A stretch of DNA of 64,000 nt from Symsagittifera roscoffensis (taxonomy: Eukaryota > Xenacoelomorpha > Acoela > Convolutidae). Below the pieces are notes generated by a model that saw nothing but the letters and a program-made list of their open reading frames with translations, did not search any database and had not been told where the DNA came from. Below are positions 54,384-64,000 of the stretch, one piece after another. The stretch's first letter is position 1, and each line of letters opens with the position of its first letter. The position numbers were made by a program, and so were the translations under genes. The stretch spans positions 36,343,436 through 36,407,435 of the forward strand of contig NC_087068.1 of assembly GCF_963678635.1 (NCBI RefSeq), in the 5' to 3' direction.

Positions 54384-56590
54384 TGTCACTGAACAATTTA
54401 GTAAATAAACAAACAATCGTATTACACAATTGCGAAATAAACAACCAAACATACGATCTCGTAATCACACCACACAAAGAAACGATTCGAAATATTTGAA
54501 CAAAACGACAGACAATGAAAAAGGAAAATTATAAGTAAACAAAGACAAATTATACGGAAAAGATTTTCAAAGCGAAGAAACGCAGTCTCCGAATCAGAAG
54601 TCAGTAATCTAGATGCACTTTGCAAACTAAAAGAAACACTAAAAAAACTACCGAGTCCACGAGCAATTATATTTTTCTGATTCAGAAGCCACATCACATT
54701 CATCAAAACAAGGAAAAAGAAGAATAAAAAAAATATATATACAAAAATAAACCAGTACGTTTATACAATTGGAATCAACCAATCAGACACATTGAACATT
54801 ACGCACTGACAGTTATAAAACGCAAAAATGAGCCAACCCCTGTGATGAAAGTCCAGACGAAAACTCTGTTTTCCCATTTCTCATAAACTCACTCACTGAA
54901 GTTAGAGGACAAATACAATTTTGTACTAATTTAGTCGCAAATGTTTTTGAACAAGGAACTAGCCCATGTAAAGCAGAATTTACAGAAGTAAAAACAAAAG
55001 ACAAATGATTGATCATTATTTAAAAAGAATATGTAACCTAACACACCCATATGGAATCTACAGCATAGAACTCAGCACAGAAAGTAATTTTCATAGCAAA
55101 CATGTTTTTCAAACAGACGATGTTGACATAGAATTTTCAAAAGTATTCGCAGAATACATCAAAAACAATCAACACTAAAATTCAGAGAGAGCAGATTCAA
55201 TATTTACCAACGATGTTTTTTCACTAATATATAGTTATATATCCATACTAGAAAAAATTAGGAACTGAAAGTACATCACCAGTTCAAACATGAGTACACA
55301 GAAATGTAAGAAACGAAATTGCCGCATTTTCAGCATTTTTAAATACAATCCGTGAAAATTTTCAAGCATTGAAATTTCACACAATGTTAAACACGACTTA
55401 CAAAAAATCTTAGCTTGGTTTATAATTGATTATTTTACACATAATATTGATTTAATTGCACAAGCAAGAAAAAAATCTAGACCTCAAAGTACCAATGACG
55501 ACACTGTCATTGCAGAACAATCAGATTATATATGGAACCCTGAATGGTCTCATCCATTATTCCTGAACATCCTAATAGACATCTCAAGTCAAGCAATGAG
55601 TACAATTTCTATTCATAAAGACTATGTGAAAGTAATTGAATGTATTTCCACTTACAATAGATACAACACCTTTAAACTATAATTCATTTTTACCAGATAG
55701 AAGACAAAATAACAGCTTAAACTCAACTCTTGTACAACAGGAAATTTTGAATGAAACTAAAAATCTTACACAACAGGATATTCAAACACCATCACATTTT
55801 ATAAATGAAGAAATAGTTAAAACAAAAGTAACAACTACACAACAAATATTTCACCAAAACATTCAAACCTTACAACAACAAAACCTAAAATTAAAACATT
55901 ACCACAAGTAACATTGCAATCTACGGTTAAACCCTCGGGTGCTCCAAAATATTCACATATGGATTATCAGACATATAGACCAATGACAAAACCAACACAC
56001 AAACAAAGAACATTCACCAGAATCAATTTCGCAAAGCACAATTATAATTATGTAAACCCATCGAAAACAATTCATCCTCCCCGTATACATAGGCAACATC
56101 CTTTATTTTAGCAAAAGTCGAATTTTTCAATGTCATTAACAAATTCAGTAAATTTCCATGATTATCCACAGCCCTCTCAAGATTATAGTGAGAATTACCC
56201 ATTTTTCCAACAAAATAGGAATAAACAACAAACACCATATCACACATCAAATTATTTATCATCAGATGATGACGAATATCATCAACCAGATATTTTTTAA
56301 CCATACACAAAAGAATATCGTACACAAAAACCTCGACAAAATCAAGTATCTCAAAATATAAAATATCACCCACAAAATTTAGCTAATACACAAAACTATC
56401 AACCAATGAACATACAAAACTAACCAAGCATACAATCCTATCAACCAGCACAATCACAAAACCCAGCCATTATGCACTCTTATCAACCAACACAAATGCA
56501 AAACGAAAAACCACTTCCATATTACTTACAACAACACGAAATAACACAAAATCAACTTAACAATTTTTCACAAATGCCAAATGCCTCAGA
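54384..56590 (+). pseudogene. gag N-terminal part, element 2
   Basis: ATG 54384 (MSLNNLVNKQTIVLHNCEIN), then many stops; blocks in common with element 1 include NVFEQGTSPC, VFQTDDVDIEFSK and TIDTTPLNYNSF (55636-55911). 55914-56590 is Pro/Asn/Gln/Tyr-rich with a SSDDDEY acidic spot, like the linker before capsid. Confidence 0.6.
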
Positions 56591-56600
56591 ATCACTATAA

Positions 56601-57419
56601 TTGACAATGAATCCATACCTAATGGGTGGATCCTCAATAACATCAAATAAACCATTGATGGTGTTTACAGGTGCAGACCCTGAATACTCTGTAGAAGATT
56701 ATTTAAATGCAGTCACAGCAAGTTTAATTTTAAATATAGGATCTGAACCAATTATTACGCCACTTCACCAAATTTGGATACATAGACGCACAGCGTTAAT
56801 ACAAACAACACTTTATGGCGCAGCTCAAAAATGGTTTTCAGTTTTACCTATAGACATAAAAATAGATTGGAAAAGATTCACACAAAAATTTTCAAAAAAG
56901 TGTGACTCTGAAAGAAATAAACAACATCAAAGAGTTTTATGTAAGGAAATACGCAGACTACCAACCGAAAAAATTAAACATTTGGCAGTTCGAATCGAAA
57001 CACTAGTTCGAAAAGCATATTCACTTAACACTCATGATTATAAAAACACACAAATGACAGAAATTTTAATGATGACTCTGACACCTCAATTAAGGAAAAT
57101 AGCTATTAAAAAGAGAGTATCACATCCCTCCTCAGTTCGAGAACCAGATTTAGATTTCAGAAAACTAGTTGATAAACTAGAACAAGCAGAAATCACAATG
57201 AAACTCGAAGAAACAGAAAATCCTAAACTACAATACGTCAATAGAATCGAAACAAATACTACACATATAAACAACATACAAGATTCAGATGTAGATTTAA
57301 CTGAAATAATCACTGAAATTTTAAACATTTATGAGAAAAACCCAAACTTCAAAGTTAAACCATCTTTCAAAAAATGGTGTAATTATTGCCAAAGATAAGG
57401 ACATAGTATTGCCGAATGT
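56601..57419 (+). pseudogene. gag capsid and CCHC nucleocapsid, element 2
   Basis: 265 codons open (56601-57398): the most complete capsid in the window, with PLMVFTGADPEYSVEDYLNA, RRTALIQTTLYGAAQKWF, WKRFTQKFSKKCDSERN and REPDLDFRKLVDKLEQAE. The stop TAA (57396) falls inside the zinc knuckle: CNYCQR*GHSIAEC at 57378-57419, so Tyr has become a stop. C-x2-C-x4-H-x4-C otherwise intact. Confidence 0.78.
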
Positions 57420-57491
57420 AGAAAAAAACAACAAGATAACCAAAACAAACCACAAAAATACAAAGAACCAAATAAATCATTCTATCAATAC

Positions 57492-58172
57492 ATGAAAAAA
57501 GACCAAAATTTAACAAACAAAAACATACATAGTAACAACAGCTCTGGTAAACCACTTCCAAAAAACTCAAATTATTCAAAAAACCAATCACCCTATAATT
57601 CTAGTTATAGAGGTAGATCACCAAAACAAAGAAGTTCACGAAATTTCTCACAAAATAGGTATAGTCGATCAAATAGTCAAAGTATTCAGTATAGAAAAAA
57701 CTATTCATGATCAAATTCAAACAGAACAGAATTGTTTGATACCAGTTCTCATTCAAATTCTAGGAATAGACACTATTCAAACGATAGATCACGAAACTCA
57801 TCATACAATAGAAACAGAAACTATTCAAACAATAGGAATAGAACTTATTCAAACAATCGAAATCAACGTTACCAAAACAGTAGATCAAGAAAAAATTCAT
57901 ACAACAGATCCAATTATCAACAAAAAATAACAACAACAACCATAATAGATAACAAAATAACTCACAAAATAGGAATCCAAACTATAACAATCAGCAAAGG
58001 AATTATTCTCAATCTCCTCATAGAAATAATTATCGCTACTCCGATTGCCAACACAAATATAGAAGCAACACACCGAAACATCAAAGACAAATTAATCAGG
58101 TACAAAAAACCGAAGAAACAACTTCAGACCCCCCTGGCATCGATGATACAGAAAGTACAGAATTACAATTAA
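57492..58172 (+). pseudogene. gag basic tail (nucleocapsid), element 2
   Basis: 57492-57710 and 57732-58172: NSSYRGRSPKQRSSRNFSQN and repeated (N/S)YNRNR / YSNNRNR motifs; Arg-, Asn-, Ser-, Tyr-rich, low complexity, fitting an RNA-binding tail. Frames change at 57710 and about 57930. Ends in a basic stretch before TSDPPGIDDTE, the gag-pol joint. Confidence 0.6.
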
Positions 58173-58234
58173 ATCACAATAATTGTGATTCAACAAACAG
58201 CAAAAGTGATACAAATAAGACTATCTCTTTTAAT

Positions 58235-58880
58235 ATGATCACCGCTGAAAATAATTACGAACCTATCATATATGAAATACCTTTCACTTCACACATTTAC
58301 GAAAATCAATTGGAACTTCTTCGAAGTTACTACACTACACCTATTAGTAATAATGTACCAGTACCAGTTGAACAAGAAGTAAATAGAAATAACACTGTAA
58401 TTAAACCCGAAAAAGACGAGATACAAAGCTCAAGTACAAACCACAACAGAGAGAAAAACTTTGGACAATTCCATTTCTCTTAGAAAGTCCAAAAATTAAA
58501 AAATTTCAACCACCAGATCTTGAAATAGGTTTTTCAATCGACTCAGGAGCAGAATGAAATATAATTAATATTCCCGCTTGGAATGAAATTCAAACACTAC
58601 ATCCAACCCTAGTATCTATTAAGACAGCCAGCAAATTAGCAACCGCACAGGGCTCAACATTGATAAATTATGGAAAAATCTAACTTTTCCTAGTTCCCAT
58701 GAGAACAATGGAACAAAACAAAATCTGAAACAAACCATTTAAACAAACATTCCACACAACAGATATAATACACATTATCATTGGCATACCATTTATAACT
58801 AAGTATATTCCCAAAATAAACACTTTAAATAGTAAACTTCACATAAAAGACAAGTACACAAGAATGAAAAATATATCCTT
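58235..58880 (+). pseudogene. Aspartic protease, element 2 (single copy)
   Basis: 58235-58483 is the spacer (EPIIYEIPFTSHIYEN); the protease follows with FSIDSGAE at about 58533, then TGA, NIINIPAWNE and IIGIPF. Intact DSGA triplet but interrupted by stops. One copy here shows the four in element 1 are derived. Confidence 0.7.
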
Positions 58881-60033
58881 AACATTCTTTCAAAGATTAA
58901 ACAAACAACCAACATTTTGCTCTAAATTTTACCCTATATACAATCAGCAACAAAAAAATCTGAAACCACTATCAGGAAATGTATATAACTTTTCAATTAA
59001 ACAAGTTCACCAATACAATAAAAACCAAAATAATTTAAATCCATCCATAAATTTTTTCGAATAACAATTTCATCCAAAAAATACATGAAACATTCAAACT
59101 CCGATATTATTTCGTTACACCTATATAACAATTCACCATACCAGATAACATTGCCTCTAGAACTCTTAGGATATTGTGAAAAAGAAGTCACAACTTTACC
59201 CACAAATGAAGTAGCATATCGAGTCAATAATTTATTACACTTACTAGACATATGTCAATCAACAGTTCTTGATGAAGAATTATCAATAAACAATATAATA
59301 AGCAATGAAAAAAAAACACAGATTATTTCACAAAAACACCATATTTTAAACCAACGTTTGAAATATCACATTATACAGCAGAAAAACAAAAAATTTCTAA
59401 CAATGTTTAATTTTCACTATTCTCAAATAATACAAAACGAATTCGACAAATTAGCCAAATAAAGAAGACCAGCCAAAAGGAAATACATTTATAAATCCAG
59501 TTATTTTTCTAGCCAAAAGAGAATTGTTAAAAATGTTTCTAGATGCTAGATAACTCAATTCACTCACTGATGAGTCTAAATGTAATTGGCCCATTGAAGC
59601 AATTCAAGTAATCCTAACTAAAATAAACGGTAAATATTTCACAACCGCAGACATGAATAGTGCATATAATCAAATTCCATTAGATGAAAAATCATGACGG
59701 TTAACACAATTCGTTGTTGGAAATCATCAATACGAACTCAACAGATTATTCTATGGAATATCCATAGGACCAGCAGCTTTTTCATCTTTCATGAGTAAAA
59801 TTTATAGACCACTTGTACTCAAGAAAAATGCCATCACATACTTAGACGATGTTTTCATGCAATCACAAACTAAAGAAGAAATGTTTTCAATTTTAGAACA
59901 GTATCATCAAATACTCAATTTTAAAAATATGAAAGCAGCCCCAGATAAATCACAATTTTTTCTATCACGCGTAAAGTTTCTTGGACACATTATTGAAAGA
60001 AACACTAATAGACGTATACGAAAGAAACACTAA
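58864..60033 (+). pseudogene. Reverse transcriptase, element 2
   Basis: 58864-59462 is the pre-RT region; at about 59460 roughly 200 bp of the RT entry (the LPLK...EEQP stretch) are deleted. RT resumes at TFINPVI, DMNSAYNQIPLDE with a TGA soon after, FNRLFYGI-like block, and YLDDVFMQ (59791-60033) with YxDD. A 30-bp repeat of AGAAACACTAATAGACG near 60000-60035 breaks the end. Confidence 0.78.
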
Positions 60034-60975
60034 TAGACGCAATTCAAAAACTTCAGCCACCCACAAATAAAACGAAAATCCAAGAATTCCTTGGAAGGTT
60101 AAATTTCCTCAGTAAATACGTATACAAAATGCAATTATACTTAAGACCTTTCTATAACATCCTTAGACAACAAAACAACTTTGAATGGACTACTGAACAT
60201 CAAACACGATTTGACGAAATTAAAAAACTGCTAACAGAACAAATATCAAATACAATTCCAGATCCAAATCAACCATTCTATGCAATGTGCGATACTTCGA
60301 ATTTCGGTATTGGCGCAGCATTACTACAATCACACAGTGGAACAAAAAGATGAATCTTATATCAGCAAATTCTCGCTTATTTACACAAGCCGAACTACGA
60401 CTCTCTACTCTTATGAGAGAATGCACAGCTATTATATACACACTTAGAGAATATGAATTTCTGATACTTGGATCAAAACATCCAACAGTTCTCTTAACGG
60501 ATCACAAACCAATTATATTTCTTTTTACACAAAAATCGATCCAAACCATCGAGTTTACAGATTTCAATTAATTTTAATGAAATTCTCAAACTTACATATA
60601 GTTTGGAGAGCAGGAAAAAATCTTGCATCAGATACACTAAGTAGAAATACACCACTTGAATTATTCACCCGAAAAACTACAGTTGAATTACCACAAAATA
60701 TTAAATTTTATCTTGCGAAAAACGAAACATCACCACAATTCGAACGTAACTATGCAGTAAAAACCGATAGAGATCAATCACAAATAAACAATTTACAACA
60801 CTTTCCAATTAATTTAGATTGTCAAAACAATCACTATAAAGTCGATTTATTAGGTACATCCACATTTAAATCAATTCCATATTCACATTGGATAAAAAAT
60901 AATACTCAACAAAAGACAATAAAACAACAGCCACACAAAAAAGATCCTTTCCCATTAAGAAAATTTAACTGCTAG
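60034..60975 (+). pseudogene. RNase H and linker, element 2
   Basis: EFLGRLNFLSKYVYKM tether, PFYAMCDTSNFGIGAALLQ (first Asp), then after a frameshift FTQAELRLSTLMRECTA and SKHPTVLLTDHKPIIF; 60577-60975 has NLHIVWRAGKNLASDTLSR, the diagnostic end of Ty3/gypsy RNase H (ADxLSR-type), better preserved than in element 1. Confidence 0.78.
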
Positions 60976-61329
60976 AAAAAGAAAATTTAACTGATATTAT
61001 AAATTTATCAGGACCACTGACAAATGATATAATATACACAGTAAATCAAGTTTTTAACCTTCACGACCCACTTGACACAATTCCCCTATCAAAAATAGAA
61101 GTCGAAATTATCTTTCTGCCACCATCGAAACAATTACAAAACAATTATTACAAAAATACCAAAATTTTGACAATGTTATTAGACAACTCAAATCATGGCA
61201 CAATTATAAAACAAAGCCAGCAAAAGCTGATGCAACGATATTAGGAAACAAAACACTCCTTCGGTACTTTAGAAAATTCAATAATACTACTATAAACGAA
61301 AACAAAGATCTTTTAGAATATCAAACACC

Positions 61330-62280
61330 CGATTTTAAAGTACCCTGTCTTCCCCTCAATATGATGTTGATAGCATTCAACATATCACACACACAAAATA
61401 CAAAAGGACACTCAGGATCAGAAAAGACATATTCAAATTTTACACAAAATTTTTACTTCCCAAATGCACCAATTTGGATTAAAGTATTCTCAACGGTTGC
61501 ATAATATGCCAATTAAATAAACCTTATCCAAATCAAAAACAAATAGCACCAAAACAAGACTTTAAAGGACAAAGTCTTTATTTCAATCATAGAATTTCAA
61601 TTGACACAAAAGGACCAACTTCACCATCCTCCGAAGGAAATTCTTATATTATGGTCATGATTGATGCATTTACGCACTACGTAGCACTCAACCCAGTACC
61701 ACAATGTAATGCTTATTACGCATACACAACACTCAACGAACATTGAATAGCTAAATTCGGACTACCCGAAATACTAGTTACGGATAATGGCACAGAATTT
61801 ATAAATAAAGAAATCATCACATTATGCCACCTATATAACATCAAACATAAACCACCTCTATCTCATGCACCATGGACAAATGGATTAGTTGAAGGTATGA
61901 GCCATTCACTGCAAGAATATCTTCAATGTATCATAAATGGAAATGATACACGATACACTGAATGGTCAGCCGATGTAAAATTATTCCCCTTATCTTAGAA
62001 TTCACAAATCACAACAACATTAGGAATGTCACCGTACGAAATGGTTTTTTATCAAAAGCCACGAAAACCAATTATGTTCACAGCAAATGACCATAAAATT
62101 ACACAAGGATTTTGTCAACCAAATAAAGATTCAATTTGTAATAATCCACCGTTTTATACCCATGGTGAAGACCACTTTTATCATCCACAAATCTTAAAAA
62201 TAGCTTCCGGTACACATATTGAATGGATTTTAAATAGAGATAAAAACATAATGAAATATATCAAAAAGTAAAAAAGAAAT
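61330..62280 (+). pseudogene. Integrase, element 2
   Basis: GHSGSEKTYSNFTQNFYFPN and the CIICQ cysteines (zinc-binding), then MIDAFTHYVALNPVP (first Asp, about 61660), VTDNGTEF (second Asp, about 61784) and WTNGLVEGMS (Glu, about 61890), with exactly 35 residues between the second Asp and Glu (D,D-35-E). 62026-62271 continues with SPYEMVFYQKPRKP. Stops at about 61745 and 61996. Confidence 0.8.
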
Positions 62281-62850
62281 TGTTACAAAGGCAAAATAAA
62301 AACAACCAAAACAATTCACGTTTCATGCCAGCCACCAATTTAAAGATTGGAATATTTGTTTTAATACTCAATTAAAAAAGATCCAAAAACTACAACCACT
62401 TCGAAAATGATCATACCAAATAATTGATAAACCTACTGAAGTAACATATAAACTTACTGACTCCAGCAAAAAAGAAATCGTTCAACACCGTAACAACCTG
62501 TTACCTTATTATCCAAAAGCGAATTAACTCAATTATATTCCTTTTCAGGCTTACACATCATTCAAAATCATTCAGAAATAGAACAAAATCAAAACGTTAA
62601 TACCACAAAAAATAAAAATACAATTCAACTGCAAAATGTAGACCCTCAAAAATTAAACACACCAGAACCAAAAATATCTCAACAAGAAAGAAAAAATTGA
62701 AAACCGACAGAAAAAATCTTACCACAGGATCAACAACAGAAATCCAAACACAGAGAATTATCACGTCTTAGAAGTCAACTACGAAAAAACTATAAGACAC
62801 TCATTCCACAGTCTAAAATGTTAAAGAAAGTTGAATTTCAAACACAACTT
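62281..62850 (+). pseudogene. Integrase C-terminal and pol tail, element 2
   Basis: With stops: NLKIGIFVLI, KKEIVQHRNNLLPYYP, then a Gln/Lys-rich tail ending in SRLRSQLRKNYKTLIPQSK. Same order as element 1. Confidence 0.5.
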
Positions 62851-63334
62851 TAATTTAGATTACTGTAAACAATCTTTTCAATCATTTTAAACTTTCACAT
62901 TTCTGGAGAACTCCAGACATATCTATAACTATAACCTTAAAACCTCCAGGTCAAAAATAATCAATTTGCAAAACTTTACAACTAAATAAACACTACTTCA
63001 ATATTACAACCCTCCCCTCTCAGATTCTGCAAAAATTAACAATATTTTCTCAACTCAGACCTCAAAAGCCTCCCAACCAAAATTAGCAAATTAGCCTAAA
63101 GTAAAAAAGACCCATGATCATTGGGCCTAAAGTACAAATGCTTCAAAGATACCCCCATTTACCCAACAAACAAAAACAAAACTATGAAGACCTCCCGAAT
63201 ACCATAAAAATACATCCTCAACAATTTTTGACAAAACTCAGCCCACTTGTCAAAAAATCAATAAATAATCCGACCACACTTGAGTCTCGCCTCAAAACTT
63301 TAAAAAATATTCGACGAAACAAATCATTTCTTAA
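62851..63334. other. Spacer between pol and the 3' genes, element 2
   Basis: Collinear with 33681-34221; no supported reading frame (63114-63350 is short and only partly matched in element 1). Confidence 0.45.
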
Positions 63335-63742
63335 TTGCTTCTTTCCATAACAATTGATAACATAAAACAAAATCTTCTAAGCCTTTCCACAAAATTTTTC
63401 ACTCTATTTAAATTTTTGCTATTCTTTTTCATTGAAACTTTTGAATTTTTAATAACCCTTTCTGTAAATTTTTGTAATATTTTTAAAATTTTCTATTCCT
63501 TATTTGAAATATTTCTCCAACTTTCCCAAATCCTTGACCACGTCTACAGGTTCGAAAACATAAAATCTATTTAAATGATACGAACCATTTTTAGACGAAA
63601 AGATATTTTTCTTTTATTCATGTTTTTTCTCACATTTTTGTGCACATGTGTAAAAAAGGCAATAGTCACATTCGTCTTAGCAATTATTCTTTTGATACTT
63701 TTTATTGAAGAATATTATAATAAACATAAATATTCCCAATAA
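63335..63742 (+). pseudogene. Small hydrophobic membrane ORF, element 2
   Basis: Two parts in one frame: 63335-63571 (79 codons, Phe/Leu-rich) and, directly after TAA, ATG 63575-63739 (55 codons) with a clear membrane segment IVTFVLAIILLILFIEEYY and tail NKHKYSQ. The tail matches element 1 (EEYYSKHK). Small size, high hydrophobicity and charged C-terminus suggest a membrane protein; role unknown. Confidence 0.5.
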
Positions 63743-63771
63743 GAATCAAACACTCAAATAACTTTTTAAAA

Positions 63772-64000
63772 ATGCTAATCAACCACCACCAAACCACCCC
63801 CACCAACAAAATTCAAGGAAAGTCCAATAACAACTAAACTACCAACAATCCCCCACCATCAACACGAATTTTTTTTCAAGACAATCCATACACCTTTGAA
63901 GAACGACACGCACCATTATCTGAACCCTTAGAACTTGTTCATCGCCAAGCACCTTTAAGTGAACCAACATATAATTTATACCCCACCTTACAACAAGATC
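63772..64000 (+). pseudogene. Pro-rich accessory ORF 'P', element 2 (5' end; cut by window)
   Basis: ATG 63772, 21 codons, TAA (63835-63837), then the same frame is open to the window end: PPSTRIFFQDNPYTFEERHA, PLSEPLELVHRQAPLSEP. The doubled APLSEP unit and FEERHA are shared with element 1 (34680-34780), supporting a real protein with a start codon here. Confidence 0.5.

Larger units (their letters stand above)
52667..64000 (+). mobile_element. Env-type Ty3/gypsy element 2 (5' LTR to P ORF; cut by window end)
   Basis: Same order as element 1 without the internal duplications: LTR, PBS, mini-ORF, leader, gag, protease, RT, RNase H, integrase, small membrane ORF, P. Sequence is clearly diverged from element 1 (different LTR length, 409 bp), so this is a separate insertion. 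It carries its own stops and deletions. Confidence 0.85.

Overview
This is metazoan nuclear DNA, AT-rich and almost entirely transposable elements. BEL/Pao and env-bearing Ty3/gypsy retroelements, a cytohesin-family (Sec7-PH) reading frame without introns, and AATAAA and GT/AG-type signals all point to an animal, probably an invertebrate. I cannot name the species. No bacterial features (operons, Shine-Dalgarno sites, CRISPR) are present.

Layout. 1-10515: two tandem, nearly identical, inactivated BEL/Pao elements (period about 6.39 kb) sharing a central LTR/gag stretch. 10395-11335: a 21/42-bp minisatellite that is short in the first copy and greatly expanded after the second. 11901-13223: the only intact host-type gene, a 440-codon coiled coil-Sec7-PH protein of cytohesin type that lacks the Sec7 catalytic glutamate. 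13305-16425: a local duplication whose first copy carries a 1.36-kb insert containing a 928-bp TIR element. 16175-41562: a large Ty3/gypsy-type endogenous retrovirus-like element ('element 1') with 378-bp LTRs, PBS, an Arg-rich leader mini-ORF, gag, protease, RT, RNase H, integrase, a small membrane ORF, a Pro-rich ORF ('P'), an env-like glycoprotein with a membrane anchor, and a further gene after env ('X'). 37849-46127: tandem duplication of X, the 3' UTR, the 3' LTR and 395 bp of flank. 46128-52666: degenerate DNA with minus-strand coding islands (one RING-like) and a 971-bp TIR element filled with AATCGATTATAAT-like repeats. 52667-64000: a second, related Ty3/gypsy element ('element 2'), truncated by the window end inside its P ORF.

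How the genes would have worked together: gag (capsid plus CCHC nucleocapsid) and pol (protease, RT, RNase H, integrase) form the core replication set; env would provide a surface glycoprotein; the small membrane ORF, P and X are accessory genes without recognised homologues, expressed perhaps from spliced mRNAs, because splice-acceptor-like tracts lie just before env and X. All element genes seen here carry stops, frameshifts or deletions; no complete functional copy exists in the window.

The strongest structural oddity is repeated local tandem duplication: BEL element x2, LTR flank x2, gag x2, protease x4, pol x2, and X-LTR-flank x2. This is either real amplification or an assembly artefact; long reads would decide. 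Two substantial open stretches (P 34863-35255 and the middle of X 38492-39022/42619-43149) contain no methionine and are easily missed by ATG-based ORF calling.
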